This document shows positions 12,501 to 27,200 of a DNA stretch of 64,000 nucleotides, in pieces. The notes under the pieces were generated by a model, which did not search any database, was not told the DNA's origin, and saw only the letters and a program-made list of their open reading frames with translations. Positions within the stretch are counted from its first letter, which is position 1, and every line of letters starts with the position of its first letter. The DNA comes from Sinotaia quadrata (lineage: Eukaryota > Mollusca > Gastropoda > Architaenioglossa > Viviparidae): positions 70,889,391-70,953,390 of the forward strand of contig CM054179.1 of NCBI GenBank assembly GCA_028829895.1, in the 5' to 3' direction. The position numbers were made by a program, and so were the translations under genes.

Positions 12501-15500
12501 AGTGACATTCAAGTTAAAGTTTCAGATAAAGTCTCAGACAAAGTGCTCATCTGCCAATAAAATACATTTATGCTAAGAAATTGTCCTCATGTGTTCTCTG
12601 ACACAACTCTTACTTACATGGTCATCATACATTTAAATATCATAAGCAAAATATAACAATATAAAATAAAGTTAATGATAAGAAATAAACATGAATGTAA
12701 TATTAGTTACAAAACCACATGCCTTTGGCAGCAATATATAGAGAGGTAGATTTCCTGATGTGTTGATAACTGGAGATAAGGTTAATAGCCTGAGTATACT
12801 TTGTTAATAGTGGGACACAAATATATGTTGCTTCAAAGGTCAGCTGCATTCAACTACCTATTTACAGGTGAATATCTGGTACATTCGTTCATTTGGCTGA
12901 ATTGCAGTTTGATTGGTAGGTTTAGTGAGTTGTCTGGAACATTCAAGTATGTTTCCAGCCTGGGGATAAGGGTCAGTTGTTTTAGAAAGTATGAATATTT
13001 GGTTGACATGAGAGAGAGATGGAGGGAGAGGGTGAGAGGGAGGGAGAGCTTTTAAGTCGTATGATATGTCTTGTACAATAATAATAGACTACTAAACTCT
13101 GTTGACACGAGAGAGAGAGGGAGGGAGGGAGGGAGAGGATGAGAGGGACAGAGAGATTTTAAGTCGTTTGATATGTCTTGTACAATAATAATAGACTACT
13201 AAACTCTGTAAGCTGGAGTTTTCCTTTACAAAGTTATTGCGTGAATTCAATTAGAATATGCACATTGCTCACATATACTCGCATACTTATGCACAACACA
13301 CGCATGTGTACATACACCACACAAACACAATTACGCACAGCAAAAGAAACTTAGAGATGACAGACTGACGGATAAACAAATGGATGTCATTACCTTGATC
13401 ATCAAAGGCATGTGTAATCTCATGGCCAATCACCATACCGATTCCCCCAAACATCATGGACCTGCAAATGAAACCGAAATTTTGTTCGTGCTTGACATTG
13501 TTTGCGATCGCTGGATAAAACAATAGGACTTAGTGTTTTACGTCACGAGGCATTCCAAAACACAAGAGATGGAACATTCTGAGATAAAATGAGAACATGA
13601 GGCATTTCAAAACACAAGAGATGGAATAAACTGACGCAAAATAAGAACACAAAACACCCCAATACATGAGATAGAGAATGAACTGAGGCAAAATGAGAAC
13701 ACAAGACATCCCATTACATGAGATAGAGAATGAACTGAGGCAAAATGAGAACACAAAACACCCCAATACATGAGACAGAGAATGAACTGAGGCAAAATAA
13801 GAACACAAAACACCCCAATACATGAGATAGAGAATGAACTGAGGCAAAATGAGAACACGAGACATCCCAATACATGAGATAGAGAATGAACTGAGGCAAA
13901 ATGAGAACACGAGACATCCCAATACATGAGATAGAGAATGAACTGAGGCAAAATGAGAACACGAGACATCCCAATACATGAGATAGAGAATGTTCCGAGA
14001 CAAAGTGTTATAGTAAGCTAAAGATACACTCCAGCAAACATGTCTTCAGAAAGTGTATTCTAGATTCACTCTACTGGCTTGTTTTGACGAATAAAATTTA
14101 ATTGATTTATTTTGACTTAAAATAGTTTGTGTTGACATACATTGATGTGTGTTGACTTAAAGTGTATTGACTTACATTGGAAAATCCTCACTGTAGAATG
14201 GAGGTTGCAAAATGCCGGCAGGAAAAGCTTGACAAAAAATTAAAGAAAACAAAAACAAGCTTGAGCTAAGAAATGCGACAATGCAGGAATTAAAAAAATG
14301 ACTAAGTTCTGTATTTAGTTCTTTGTAATATATACACATATAAGATAACTAATGTCTGGTCTTTGTCCTGAATTATTTTTTAAGGTTTATATTGCTGATA
14401 GTGAGTCGGTTGCTATTAAATAGTTGGTGTTTGGAGGTTTGTTTTTGCTAGCATGTACTAGTCCTGTCAGTATGGCCATCGTTTCTGCTGCAAATATTGA
14501 CGTGTTGGCTGTGATGTTTTAGGTTAAGTTCCGTTTCGTTTTGAATGTATATCCCTATTCCTGTCTGTCTTGATCGGTCTTAATTTATATGTGGCCTTTT
14601 GCAATGCTGTCTTGATTTATTTTAATGTATTTTAAGCGTGACGTAAAGTGTGGCCTTTACAGTTAGTTCTGTGTTCATCTAAAGTGTGGCTTTTTGTAGG
14701 GATTGTCATGATTTGTTTTAATATATCAGTGGCATTTTGCACTGTTTTCTTTATTTGCCTTAACAAACCTGTAGCAATGCTGTTGGTTTTAGCATAGTTG
14801 ATAAATTAAAGTATGTATTCAAATTTGAAAAACCTGTAGCAATACTTTGGGTTTTAGCGTAGTTGATAAATTAAAGTTTATATTTAAATTTGAAAAACCT
14901 CGAGCAATGCTATGGGTTTTAGCGTAGTTGATAAATTAAAGTATGTATTTAAATTTGTTTAAATTTGAAAAACAAAACAAAAATTCTTTTACTTATCGAG
15001 TTTTCTGAAGGGGAATAAAATGCATTCACTGTTGCAGCTGAATCACTCCACCTAATTATTTTGAAAACAGAAATAATAGTTAAAATGTTAGATATATAAT
15101 ATTTAAAAAATTGGGGTTGTACCACAGAGACCTTTACAAGTATGAGAGCTCTTGAATGGTCTGAATTCTCATTTTTTTCTATTCATATTCTTGTTCAAAC
15201 ATGTACTGATAAAACAAATGTTTATAATTACTGTGTGTATATATATATATTGTATAAATTATAATGTCAGACAGGCAGACAGATAAACTATCAGATAACG
15301 ATAAACTAATAAATGAAGTATATACTGACTAATCAAATGTCACATTCAGTATTTGTGTTTTCATGCAATCGACTACAAAAATATTTAATAGTTGTGATTA
15401 ATTCAAGTATTTTGTGTTTTCATGCACTTGACACACAAATATTTAACGGTTGTGGCTAATTCAGAAGTTTAGAAACAACTTTAATTTGATTGTCTGCAGG

Positions 15501-18500
15501 TATTTAGTTGCAAAATTGCCGTTATAACAATAAAAGCAAAACAACAGAATCAATGAGCAAAGTTGATTGTAAAATACATAATGATATTTATTTTACTAAT
15601 TAAATTATTGGTATATAATTTCCTAAAACAATCTACTAGTATCCGATTTTTTTATATAAGTGTTCACTATTGATATCTTTGTGTAGTGAGACAAGATTAT
15701 ATATTTATGTTGTGGATGTACCGAGTGTGGTTGTTGTAGTTGTTCGTCATATGGGTCACTCTAGGATGCGAGGAGATGACTGGATGAACGATGACGATGA
15801 TGATAAGACAGACAAGCAGACAATACCGCTACGGCAGCCACAGCAGGAGAGAGGCAGAACACGCCACACGTGTTTTACATTTTCATCTATCTTTATTTCG
15901 GCGACACACCGCCAACAGACGACCAAGGACGACTCAGAGACAGACACTCAATCTAGTTGTTCTGCTACCAATGCCGAGACTCTAGGTGACTCTCACTCAA
16001 ACCACACACGCTCATTATATCCTATAGGAGCGGTCCTCCCCGAAGCCCACGGGTTATGAAAATGAAAATCTAGTGTGGAAAGGCTTCTAAAAATAACTTT
16101 TGTGTTTCTTTACTTGCTTTCAACTAACAATTATAGCTATACGCCTAACAATTACAAAATAATTCAAATATACAGTGAAACTACTTTAATTATACTTTAA
16201 TATACCAATCTTTTTATATATATATAATCTGAAGAATTAAACCTTTAATAAAATAAAATCTGTGTTGGCGGGCTTCAGGAAAAGCATTCACACACACATA
16301 AATTGCAAAATACACAAATACAATAACATTATTCATCATACAAAAATACATCAATTAAAAATATAAACTATTTCCTTTCTAAATATATAAATATCAACTT
16401 CACTCACTAACTACCTAAAACAATATATAACAGTAAAGGCACGCACTCTAACACAGCTAACGCCAATATAGGGCGTGCTTTAAAACAAAGGGAGTGATCA
16501 TAAACAATAAAAATACGCACTCAATGGCACAGTCATACACATTACTATATGGCTGTTAGCAAACCGCGCCGGGTGATTCAAACTAGCGGCCGATGACCTA
16601 CTTTGCTGCAGAGCGTGGGGATGCGACTATACACATACATACACGATGACACACACAAATACCTAAACAGGGGCTACATTATTCCCCCCTACTAAAAATA
16701 ATCATGGTCCTCCATGATTCGAAGGTCTAGCACACCAAAAAGTCAACAAACAAATCACTAAACATACTAAAATAATACCACTTTAACAATCTCAAATGGA
16801 AACCTTTAAATACAAAAAAATATTCTATGGTTACCTTTGAATTCTGTCCATCCAATGCTTTATACCACTACCGAGACTCACATCTGCTAAACCAGAGTTG
16901 CTTTTCGCACAATGTAGAACAATGGGGTTGCTTTTAAGCTCCTCCCCTCACTGCTACATAACCTCTAGGAGCAATGTATAATACTCACAAAATCAATACA
17001 GCATCACAGCTGTCAACTCACCAAAACTTTCCTGGAGCTTCCTCCTGCTCCTTTAAAACCTATATTGCAAACCTCAAAGGGCTTGACGCCAGTGCAGACA
17101 AGCAGGGTGCTTTTAAGCTCCTCCCCTCTTGTGCACCTACCTTGAGAGCAATATTTAAACAAAACTGCAGCATATCAGCTGTCAAAAAAAAAGAACCAAA
17201 GAAGTAACCAAAATAAATACCTTCCGAGCGCTCTGGCTCCAGTACACGTAGGTTTCCTATAACACTACTCTAATTGCATCATCGTACTACATTCAACAAA
17301 CAAAGAGACTTAACATCACATGTGCACCCATCTCAGCCCATTCGCTCTTACTTACAAATACACAGTATGGGTAAACAAATATTTGCTACACATCTAATCA
17401 GACGCGACAACACGTAACAAGAGAAACGCCTTCCAGCCGGCGTCCACAGTGACCTGACTAAAACTAGCACCATATAGACCACTCACTAGGATGCAAACTA
17501 TCTTTTGCCAAACCTCAGTGATGAACTAGGGCTAGCCAAGGAATTCTAAATTCCTAACCCAGCAAAACTCTAAAATAAAGATACAGAAATAAAACTACAA
17601 ACTGTATTACCACACGGGTCATAAGTTCTTACTTAACAAAATAGATATTGCCACAAAAACTTACATCCCACTACCTATGCAATAACATCACACAGCAAAA
17701 TAAATGCACGCCCAAATTTAGCACAATTTCAATAAACATCTGAATATCTATATATTCTTTCTTTTTTTAAAAAAAAATAACTTGAACATCATATCCAACA
17801 ATCCAAATTCGTAGTGCTGCACATTATTATCATAACATTCTGACTAAATAAATCATATATATCAACATACAAATTAAACAATCTATATAACGCATCTAAT
17901 ACTAAAAAGTCATGAGTTTAAAGTCTTTCAGATAAAAGTCATATACGTTTAAAGCCTTTCAGGTAAAACAAGTTTTTGTGACACTTCTTTTTTTTTTAAA
18001 AACTTGATCATATTCAATACAACTTTCTAATGCTGCACATTTTAGCCTAACTAAAATAATCACATAAACACACAAATTAAAATTAAAATCTACACTAAGT
18101 ACTAGCACTAAAAAGGTCACTTTGTGTCTTTCAAATAAAGCAAATGCTTGTGACACATTTTTTGTTGTTCCATTCTTCTTCTTTCTAAAAAAATGTCTAA
18201 TACCGTCCATACCTTTTTAACAAAGGGCACAAAGTTTGTGATTTATGTAGTTGAGTGAAAAATACGTCTTTAGCTTGTCCTGACCGGTTTTTTTTTTGCT
18301 GCTGTTGGTGATATCTGGCGTCCGTCATGCCACGAAGGATGGTCGTCGGCGCGTTGTTAGCGCCATGCGGTGTGCTGTCAGGGTCCGGTCGACTGCCACT
18401 GTCGTCCCCGTCTGCCATGGTGTTAATGGCTGCCATCCGTCTTCTGTGGTCCCTTAGTCGAGCCAGAAAATGTTTGGCCACGACGCCAGCGGTGTGCTTT

Positions 18501-21500
18501 CAGGGCCCTGTCGGCTGTCACTGCCGTCCCTCTCTGCCATGATGTTAATGGCTGCCGTCCGCCTGTCCAGCCAGAAAATGTTGTTTGGCCATTCCTCGCA
18601 CCTTTTGGGCCCATCCTGCTCGCAGCGCCAATTTTGTTGTGGATGTACCGAGTGTGGTTGTTGTAGTTGTTCGTCATATGGGTCACTCTAGGATGCGAGG
18701 AGATGACTGGATGAACGATGACGATGATGATAAGACAGACAAGCAGACAATACCGCTACGGCAGCCACAGCAGGAGAGAGGCAGAACACGCCACACGTGT
18801 TTTACATTTTCATCTATCTTTATTTCGGCGACACACCGCCAACAGACGACCAAGGACGACTCAGAGACAGACACTCAATCTAGTTGTTCTGCTACCAATG
18901 CCGAGACTCTAGGTGACTCTCACTCAAACCACACACGCTCATTATATCCTATAGGAGCGGTCCTCCCCGAAGCCCACGGGTTATGAAAATGAAAATCTAG
19001 TGTGGAAAGGCTTCTAAAAATAACTTTTGTGTTTCTTTACTTGCTTTCAACTAACAATTATAGCTATATGCCTAACAATTACAAAATAATTCAAATATAC
19101 AGTGAAACTACTTTAATTATACTTTAATATACCAATCTTTTTATATATATAATCTGAAGAATTAAACCTTTAATAAAATAAAATCTGTGTTGTCGGGCTT
19201 CAGGAAAAGCATTCACACACACATAAATTGCAAAATACACAAATACAATAACATTATTCATCATACAAAAATACATCAATTAAAAATATAAACTATTTCC
19301 TTTCTAAATATATAAATATCAACTTCACTCACTAACTACCTAAAACAATATATAACAGTAAAGGCACGCACTCTAACACAGCTAACGCCAATATAGGGCG
19401 TGCTTTAAAACAAAGGGAGTGATCATAAACAATAAAAATACGCACTCAATGGCACAGTCATACACATTACTATATGGCTGTTAGCAAACCGCGCCGGGTG
19501 ATTCAAACTAGCGGCCGATGACCTACTTTGCTGCAGAGCGTGGGGATGCGACTATACACATACATACACGATGACACACACAAATACCTAAACAGGGGCT
19601 ACATTATAATATCCAAATTCTAGCTGTGTAGTGAGACAAGATTAATATGTTTAAATATGCAAATTCTAGCTGTGTAGTGAGACAAGATTAATATGTTTAA
19701 ATATGCAAATTCTAGCTGTGTAGTGAGGCAAGATTATATATTCAAATAGTCCACATAATGACTGGTCTTCTGACCTTGAGATTAGCAACTTAAACCTTTA
19801 TAGCTTTTACCTGACAACTCACATCGACGGTTAAGAAGCAGAATTTCCTGATGCAATAATTTTGATGTATTGATAGTGATTGTCTAAGGAAAGGATTGGA
19901 ATCTAATCACTGTTATCGGGCGACTAATTGAAAAGATTAAAGATACCAAAGCCCGTATCGCTTTATTGTTTTAGACTGGGGCTAGTAAAGGTTACAAGCA
20001 AGAAAGCCCCTATCGCTTTATTGTTTTAGACTGGGGCTAGTAAAGGTTACAAGCAGGAAAGCCCCTATAGCTTTATTGTTTTAGACTGGGGCTAGTAAAG
20101 GTTACAAGCAGGAAAGCCCCTATAGCTTTATTGTTTTAGACTGGGGCTAGTAAAGGTTACAAGCAAGAAAGCCCCTATAGCTTTATTGTTTTAGACTGGG
20201 ACTAGTAAAGGTTATCGCTTTACTTGGTCTAGGATTGATAAAGATTACAGGCAGTAAAAGCCTTATCACTTCATTGGGTCTGGGACTGATAAAGATTACA
20301 GGCAGTAAAAGCCTTATCACTTCATTGTAATGGGATTGGTAAAGATTACAAGATGTAAAGGCCTTATCACTTCATTGTAATGGTACTGGTAAAGATTACA
20401 AGATGTAAATGCCTTATCACTTCATCGTAATGGGACTGGTAAAGAAAACAAATGATCCTTACTCCTTCCGGTCAGGTGTCGTGTTCAGTCGCTGAATGTT
20501 TCTTCTGATCTGATTACGCAAAGTGGACACTCGGTTATCAAAGTACTTGTCTGCTTGGTACGTTAACTTAAAAAAAATATTTACACGTGCAATAAACATA
20601 ATCTGAATTAAAGTTATTGAGTAAAAACAACAGGTACATTTACTTACATTTTAAATACACTATGCATGTACAAGCAATCACACACTGATCAAATATATTG
20701 CTTAAAGATATACAATAAATATATAGTTATACTTTTAATATTCCATATACAAGAATCTGATATTACATTATCTATGAACATTTGCAACCAGACTCTGAAA
20801 TGAACTCTTACTTATCAATTCAAATAGATTTTGTATTGCATTAACTTTTGAACTTTCTTTTAAAATGGCATTTGGCAAATAAACTAAGTGTGCATATTAT
20901 CTCATTATTTTAAAGAGCAGAATTTGTAGTATCTTGCTGTTTGAATTTACTTTATATTGCTTTTATGAGATTTGGTTCTTTTCTCATTAAATAATGTTTC
21001 GAAATGTAACCAGAGCTTCCTTTGTCATTGAATGCAATCATCGGGGTAGTAGGGGACTGAGCCACAGATAATTGAGATAGGTTGATAAGCTGGACAGAAG
21101 ATGCTAGCCTCGCCAGGCACCGGCGTTAGACCCAGTTTAATAATATCAAGAATCCCTGAATTAATAGAATAGTCACTCGGTTTTCTCTTTTGGTTTTTAT
21201 TGGGAGAAAGAGATTTTCATGTAGAAATACAAGAAGCTCTTATAAACGATTGTTAGTTTTACTAAACAGTATTCTTATTTAAAGAACGGTACAACCACAA
21301 GAAGTTAATCTAAAATAGTGTTAGTGTTACTGAATAGTGTTTCGTTTGTTCACAACTGTATATTCACTAAATTATCCAAGAAGTGTTAGTGTTGAGTATA
21401 ATGAGTGTGAAATAATATATATGAGATTGTAACAAAAGTGAAGAAATAATCTAAAGCAATCATGATTTTAGTTCATTTCTTTCTTTCTATCTATTAATAT

Positions 21501-23379
21501 TTTCTTACATTTTGGTATTGGAGGTCCACAGCAGTATGATTCAACTGATCGTCAGGATATCCAATCTTTTCAATGATGGCGTCTGCCTGCAGAAATATTT
21601 ATCAATGTTGAATCTTGAACCAGCATTTACCAATATTACATTAGCAATAATAACTCTGGCACCAATACTTATTACTATTACATTAACGTCATTATGTCTT
21701 GCACCAATACAGTAAAGCCTAGCGAATGCAGCAATATATACATTATGTCTTGCACCAATACTTATTACTATTACATTAACGTCATTATGTCTTGCACCGA
21801 TACAGTAAAGCCTAGCGAATGCAGCAATATATACATCTGTTTCTACTGTCCATTCGTTGTTTAACTCCATAGTGAATTACCAACAATAAATAAGACTGCT
21901 AAGCTGAATAATGGTAGGGAACAAGCTTAATCTCAAGGGGAAAAAATCTAGTTAGACCAGTGTTTCTATCTTTTCTTTATTTTCTGTTACAAGAGCTAGA
22001 CTTTACTCCTGACCTTGAAAATCTGGGCTAGGCCAGTGTTTCTATCTCATCTTCATTTTCTGTTTCTCAAGAACTCGACTTTGCTCTTTATTTTATCTTA
22101 AGCTGCTTTTCTTTAGAGTTCTATTTCTTTTTTTTGTGTTCTTTATCAACTTGTTCTACAACTATTCATTGCTATTCAAGTTCTTTGTGTTTTAAAGCTT
22201 AATCATGTCTTTTCCCTTTAAGCTCTGTCAGTCGAGAGCATAAAACTTAGCCTGGCCTTGCATCAATAAATATTGAAAAAGAATAAGTAAAGAAATAAAA
22301 TCTAGAGACACTGGGTGTATGAGAAAGTCTCGTACAAGCACGCATATTTTGACATAGTTATTGACGTCACCACTAGATCACAATAGATATTTTCCTGGAA
22401 TACAGGTCATACCGAGGTTGATCAGTTAATTTAAATGTATTTTTCATTCTGGTAATCTAACCTTGGCCATGAACAGGGGTCAAACAGAAGTATGTGCGGA
22501 AATCCCGCTGGTCCAGTTATAGTAAGCATGCTTCGGTGTATAAAGGTAGCCTTGACCATAAGTAGGCATCAATAAAGGTGTAGGGATGGGGGGGGGGGAT
22601 CGACTCCGGTGGTAAATCAGTGCTTAGTATGAATGAGTGAGCTTAATAAGTAGCATTGACCCACAGATCAGGCAGGCCAGTCTTTAAATAGGAGAGACAA
22701 ACAGGTCAGGGTGAAAGGTGCTTTTCTCAACTTGACGGCATATCTCGGGTGTGTAACGGGAGGTCCAGTATGAGTGTAAAGATAGATAGAAATCTTTATG
22801 AAATACTAGCCCAAGAAAGACTTTATTCCAAAAAAAGAGGGAATGAGATTGTGGTGGAAAATTCATGAGCTTTTAATAACGATAATAAAGATGACGTTTC
22901 TGATCCTTTTGGTTTTGCTGAATGGACAGAGGTACATGTTGCTTATTTTATAAATTTTATGGTTTAAGATTGTGTAAAATATAAACAGAATATTTTGTTA
23001 TGAGTAATTTATCCTTGTCTCTTTCAGAATAGAGAAACTGTGCTAAGAGAAAATAGATTTAGCTATTGACACAGAGCATGACCTGTTTGTATGCAGCAGA
23101 CATTGATCACTGACTTTATTAATTGCAGCTATCTGTGGCCGACACATCATAAACACAAGTGTATGTTGAGAGCGCTGAGAGACTCCACCAAGTTAAATAA
23201 AATAAGGGTACATTGGCCAGGAGTGTGAATACGGGGGGGAGGGGGATTTATAGAAAGCAAATAGGAAAGAGAACGGAAAAGAAGGAACTATGATTTGAAT
23301 AGACTTTCTGTAGAGAGAAACTAGGACCTTAGGGGATGCTAAAGTTTTCTCTGAATAGTAGACTGATGAACACTGAGAA

Positions 23380-23453
<74 letters not shown>

Positions 23454-24145
23454 GCTATTTGATTACCGTTTCCTTTCTTTCTTTTAATGTAAATATTTTG
23501 TTAATTTTTCACCCATCTTGCATCATTTATCATCTTCACTTCGTGTAAAATTCATCACTGTAGTCATTGTATCTCTCTTTTGTCTTTGTCCTATTAAATG
23601 TGAGGAATTTCTTCTTCGGGTGGGGATGGGGGCTTGTGCGAGCTACCAGAAGTGGTTGACTGAAATTAACAACAATTATCTATTAATTTACAGATGACCA
23701 ACAAGCTCTACATGGGGTAATATTCAACTGAGGTCACAGTGAAAATATTGTCTAAAGGTTGTTGACCCATGCTCTTTCAGGGAGGGGTAGACATGGTGGT
23801 GGGGTACTGTTATTGCTAGACTTACTTTTTAAAAAATGCCTGATGTCACAATCAGGTTTATCTTTTCCTCACTTGTTTGCGTGACGTCACTTGCAGGTTT
23901 ACCTGCATACATGCAACCGTAAAGATGCATGTACAGGTACACCTATTTGTAGCAAACATCACGTGATAGTCTAATATTTGTCCTTTCTCATCTACCTGTT
24001 TTTAAAATAACAGACAAAATAAAATTCGATCACCTTGTATAAGGCTGCATCCTTAGTTGCATTGTCCATCCAGGTGACGTCACTAATCATCTGTTTTATA
24101 GTGCCCCGAATGTAGTGGATCATATCAAGTGCCTAAATATAAATA

Positions 24146-24221
<76 letters not shown>

Positions 24222-27200
24222 AGAAAATAAATATAAAGATGAGTAAGTATCAGACTCTTGATTATAAAAGTAGTTTTCAACGTTCAGTTGCTTTTGTACT
24301 GTGATTAAAGAAGCTCTTTCAGCTCTTAGCTGTCTTTGTGTTGGGGTTAAAGCAACTCTTAACGTCAAGATGTTTTTATATTGGGATTTAAGTAGCTCTT
24401 AATTGTTCAATTGTCTTTGTGTTGGGGTTAAGGTAGCTCTTAACGTCAATTTGTTTTTATATTGGGATTTAAGTAAGTGTTCAATTGTCTTTGTGTTGGG
24501 GTTAAGGTAGCTCTTAACGTCAATTTGTTTTTATATTGGGATTTAAGTAAGTGTTCAATTGTCTTTGTGTTGGGGTTACAGTATGTCTTGAGATTAGTTG
24601 TCTCATCGTTCCTGTTAAACGTTCCAAATGACCTCGGACTGACCTTTTCTTTGGCAATGGGGCTGAAGTAACTCTCAACATATAATTGTCCTATTGCCTT
24701 CTCCATCAGATTCTGAACCACTGACACGCAGGTCATCCAGCGGGCACGAGGCTGTTTGGTGCCATAGAGCACCTGAAACAAGGTATATTATTTCACCTGC
24801 AACAAGCTATGTTATACCTGAAACAAGGTATGTTATTTTAATTGAAACAAGATATGTTATTTCACTTGCAACAAGATATGTTATTGAAACAAGGTATCAT
24901 ATTTTACTCGAAACAAGATATGTTATTTTACTTTGAAACAATATATGCCTATTCACTTGAAATAAGATTTGTTATTTTACCTGAAACAATGTATATTATT
25001 TCACCTGAAACAAGGTATGTTATTTTACTTAAAACAAGATGTCATTTCACTTGAAACATGATGTTATTTCACTTGAAACAAGATATGTTATTTCACCTGA
25101 AACAATGAATGCTATTTCACCTGAAACAAGATTTGTTGTTGTTGTTTTTTACCCTGAAACAAGATAATTCTTTTCTTTTTTTCGTCGTTGTTTATTTGTC
25201 ATCTGTCTTTCCTTATTTTTCCATGTATGAGTGACGTGTGTTTGGTGCGCTTAACACCACCCTACTGTCCACACGATACATAATGGATGTCAGTATAATC
25301 AATGTGTTGTAGAATTGGCAATTTATCTACCAAATCCACGCCATCTGCATTTTATCTACCAAATCCACGCCATCGGCTTTTTATCTACCAATCCATGCCA
25401 TCGACATCCTATTTTGCCTACTCTACTCTGTCCTGCGCCTCACGAGTGGGCCGATCGGCCATCTCGCTCTGCGACACACACCGACGGACGCAAAGCTCAC
25501 AGTCTTCACCTCACACTACAGTCTTCACCTCACACCACAGTCTTCACCTCACACTATAGACTGATCCTGGGTCGTGAGAACCACCACCCCGCTAGAACAG
25601 CCTAGCAATGGCAGCAGCCTGGCAAATCCAGAGAGACAAAATATACACAAAATCCTTCTCATACACATTGTGAACACAAAGCCACACTCGCGTCTTTGTG
25701 AATAATTTCATTATAAATTCTTTCAGCCACCATTACTTTTTCCTTATAACGTTTTTGTTTTATCCCCAAGTTCACGAGTATTTGTTATCCTTGTGTTCGT
25801 ATCTCTGTCAGGTTGGGATGGGGGGTTCTCGTCGCAAGCTGTTTTTAATTGTGATGTTGTTTAAACGTAAATACTCGGGGCGCCTGACACCGCTGATTCG
25901 TGGGTGGACGTGTGGTTGGCCACGTTAAGGTTTTAATTATTTTTACAACACCTTTTAAAAACCCCACGCTACAGACACAAAATCAATTGTTTTACTTGAA
26001 ATTAGATCAGTTATTTTAGTTTGAACAAGAACAGTTATTTTATTTGAAACAATATCAGTTATTTTACTTTGAACAAGGTCAATTATTTTACCTGGAACAC
26101 AGTCAGTTATTTTACTTGAAACAAGATCAGTTATTTTAATTGTCAAAATTATTTTCATGTTTTCCTTGTCTATTGCATAACCTGAAACAATCACTCTTCA
26201 CACTTATAATGTGTCACTTTGTTCGCTTTAAAAACACTTTATTAATTCACCTTGCCGACTTGTTCACATGAAATACAGCTTACTCAGTACCAAACATTTA
26301 AAGCCCGTTTGTCATCTGGAATACAATGTCAGTCAATTTTTATTTTTGCAACCTTCGTTGTCTGGAATGAAATATAATGTCAATATTATGTTTATTTGCA
26401 GCTGCAGTATACATTTTCATACTGCAGCTGTCTGGTTGTAGATTGTTATGATGCTTATTATTCAAAGCAAAATGCATCTCCTAAGAAACACCCAAGATGA
26501 GTTTTGTCAGATCTGATTCATCCAGCAATAAATGTAACGTCACTAAGCAAATTAACTTGATGTAACGTCACTAAGCAAATTAACTTGATGTAACATTTTA
26601 GAGTTAGTAGAGATCTCTGCAAGAGAAATCCCAAGCCAGAAGGGCAATGGTTATGTTCACTGCAAGAACAGCCGCAAGTCATGGGGCGTTGGTAGTGTTC
26701 ACTGTAAGAACAGCCGCAAGTCATGAGGCGATGGTAATGTTCACTGTAAGAACAGCCGCAAGTCATTGGGCGATGGTAGTGTTCACTGTAAGAACAGCCG
26801 CAAGTCAATGGGCGATGGTAGTGTTCACTGTAAGAACAGCCGCAAGTCATTGGGCGATGGTAGTGTTCACTGTAAGAACAGCCGCAAGTCAATGGGCGAT
26901 GGTAGTGTTCACTGCAAGTACCGCCTCAAGCCTCAGTGAAATAGTAGTGTTCACTGCAAGAACAGCCCCAAACCATGGGGTGATAATAGTGTTCAGTGCA
27001 GGAACGGCCCCAAGCCATAAGGCAATGGTTTCAATCACATCATCTGAATACTTGCACTTAATACGCTATAGGGTGAGAAAAATCTACTACATATCACTGT
27101 AACTTATTGTAATCCAAAAGGATTTCAGACCTGTTGCTCACAAAGTTTCAGTGAGAAAAATCTACTGCATATCACTGTAACTTATTGTAGAAAGCTTACC

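Larger units (their letters stand above)
15708..19603 (-). mobile_element. non-autonomous LTR retrotransposon (TRIM/LARD-like), minus orientation
   Basis: Two near-identical direct repeats of 971 and 969 bp flank a 1956 bp interior. In minus orientation the LTRs begin TGTAGCCCCTG and end CCACAACA (TG...CA). Next to the right-hand LTR is a primer-binding-like TGGCGCTGCGAGCAGGAT (18630 down to 18613), four bases from the LTR; next to the left-hand LTR is a purine tract (AGTAGGGGGGAA). The interior has no gag, protease, reverse transcriptase or integrase I can recognise, so it must be mobilised in trans. The few LTR differences mean a recent insertion. A clear 4-6 bp target duplication is not seen; alignment to the local tandem repeat leaves only TTA shared. 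It sits in intron 14 of the protease, same strand. Confidence 0.85.

Noticed and set aside
13530..14003. 157-codon minus-strand open frame with a Ser/Leu/Cys-rich repeating peptide
   Set aside because: It is a 52 bp minisatellite read through; overlapping frames are equally open and there is no homology or splice context.
15670..16059. 129-codon plus-strand frame inside the LTR, present again in the other LTR
   Set aside because: Duplicated only because the LTR is; composition (poly-Asp, Thr/Arg) and lack of similarity argue against a gene.
26518..27102. Open frames on both strands over the 42 bp repeat
   Set aside because: Period divides by three, so both strands stay open by construction; no other coding sign.
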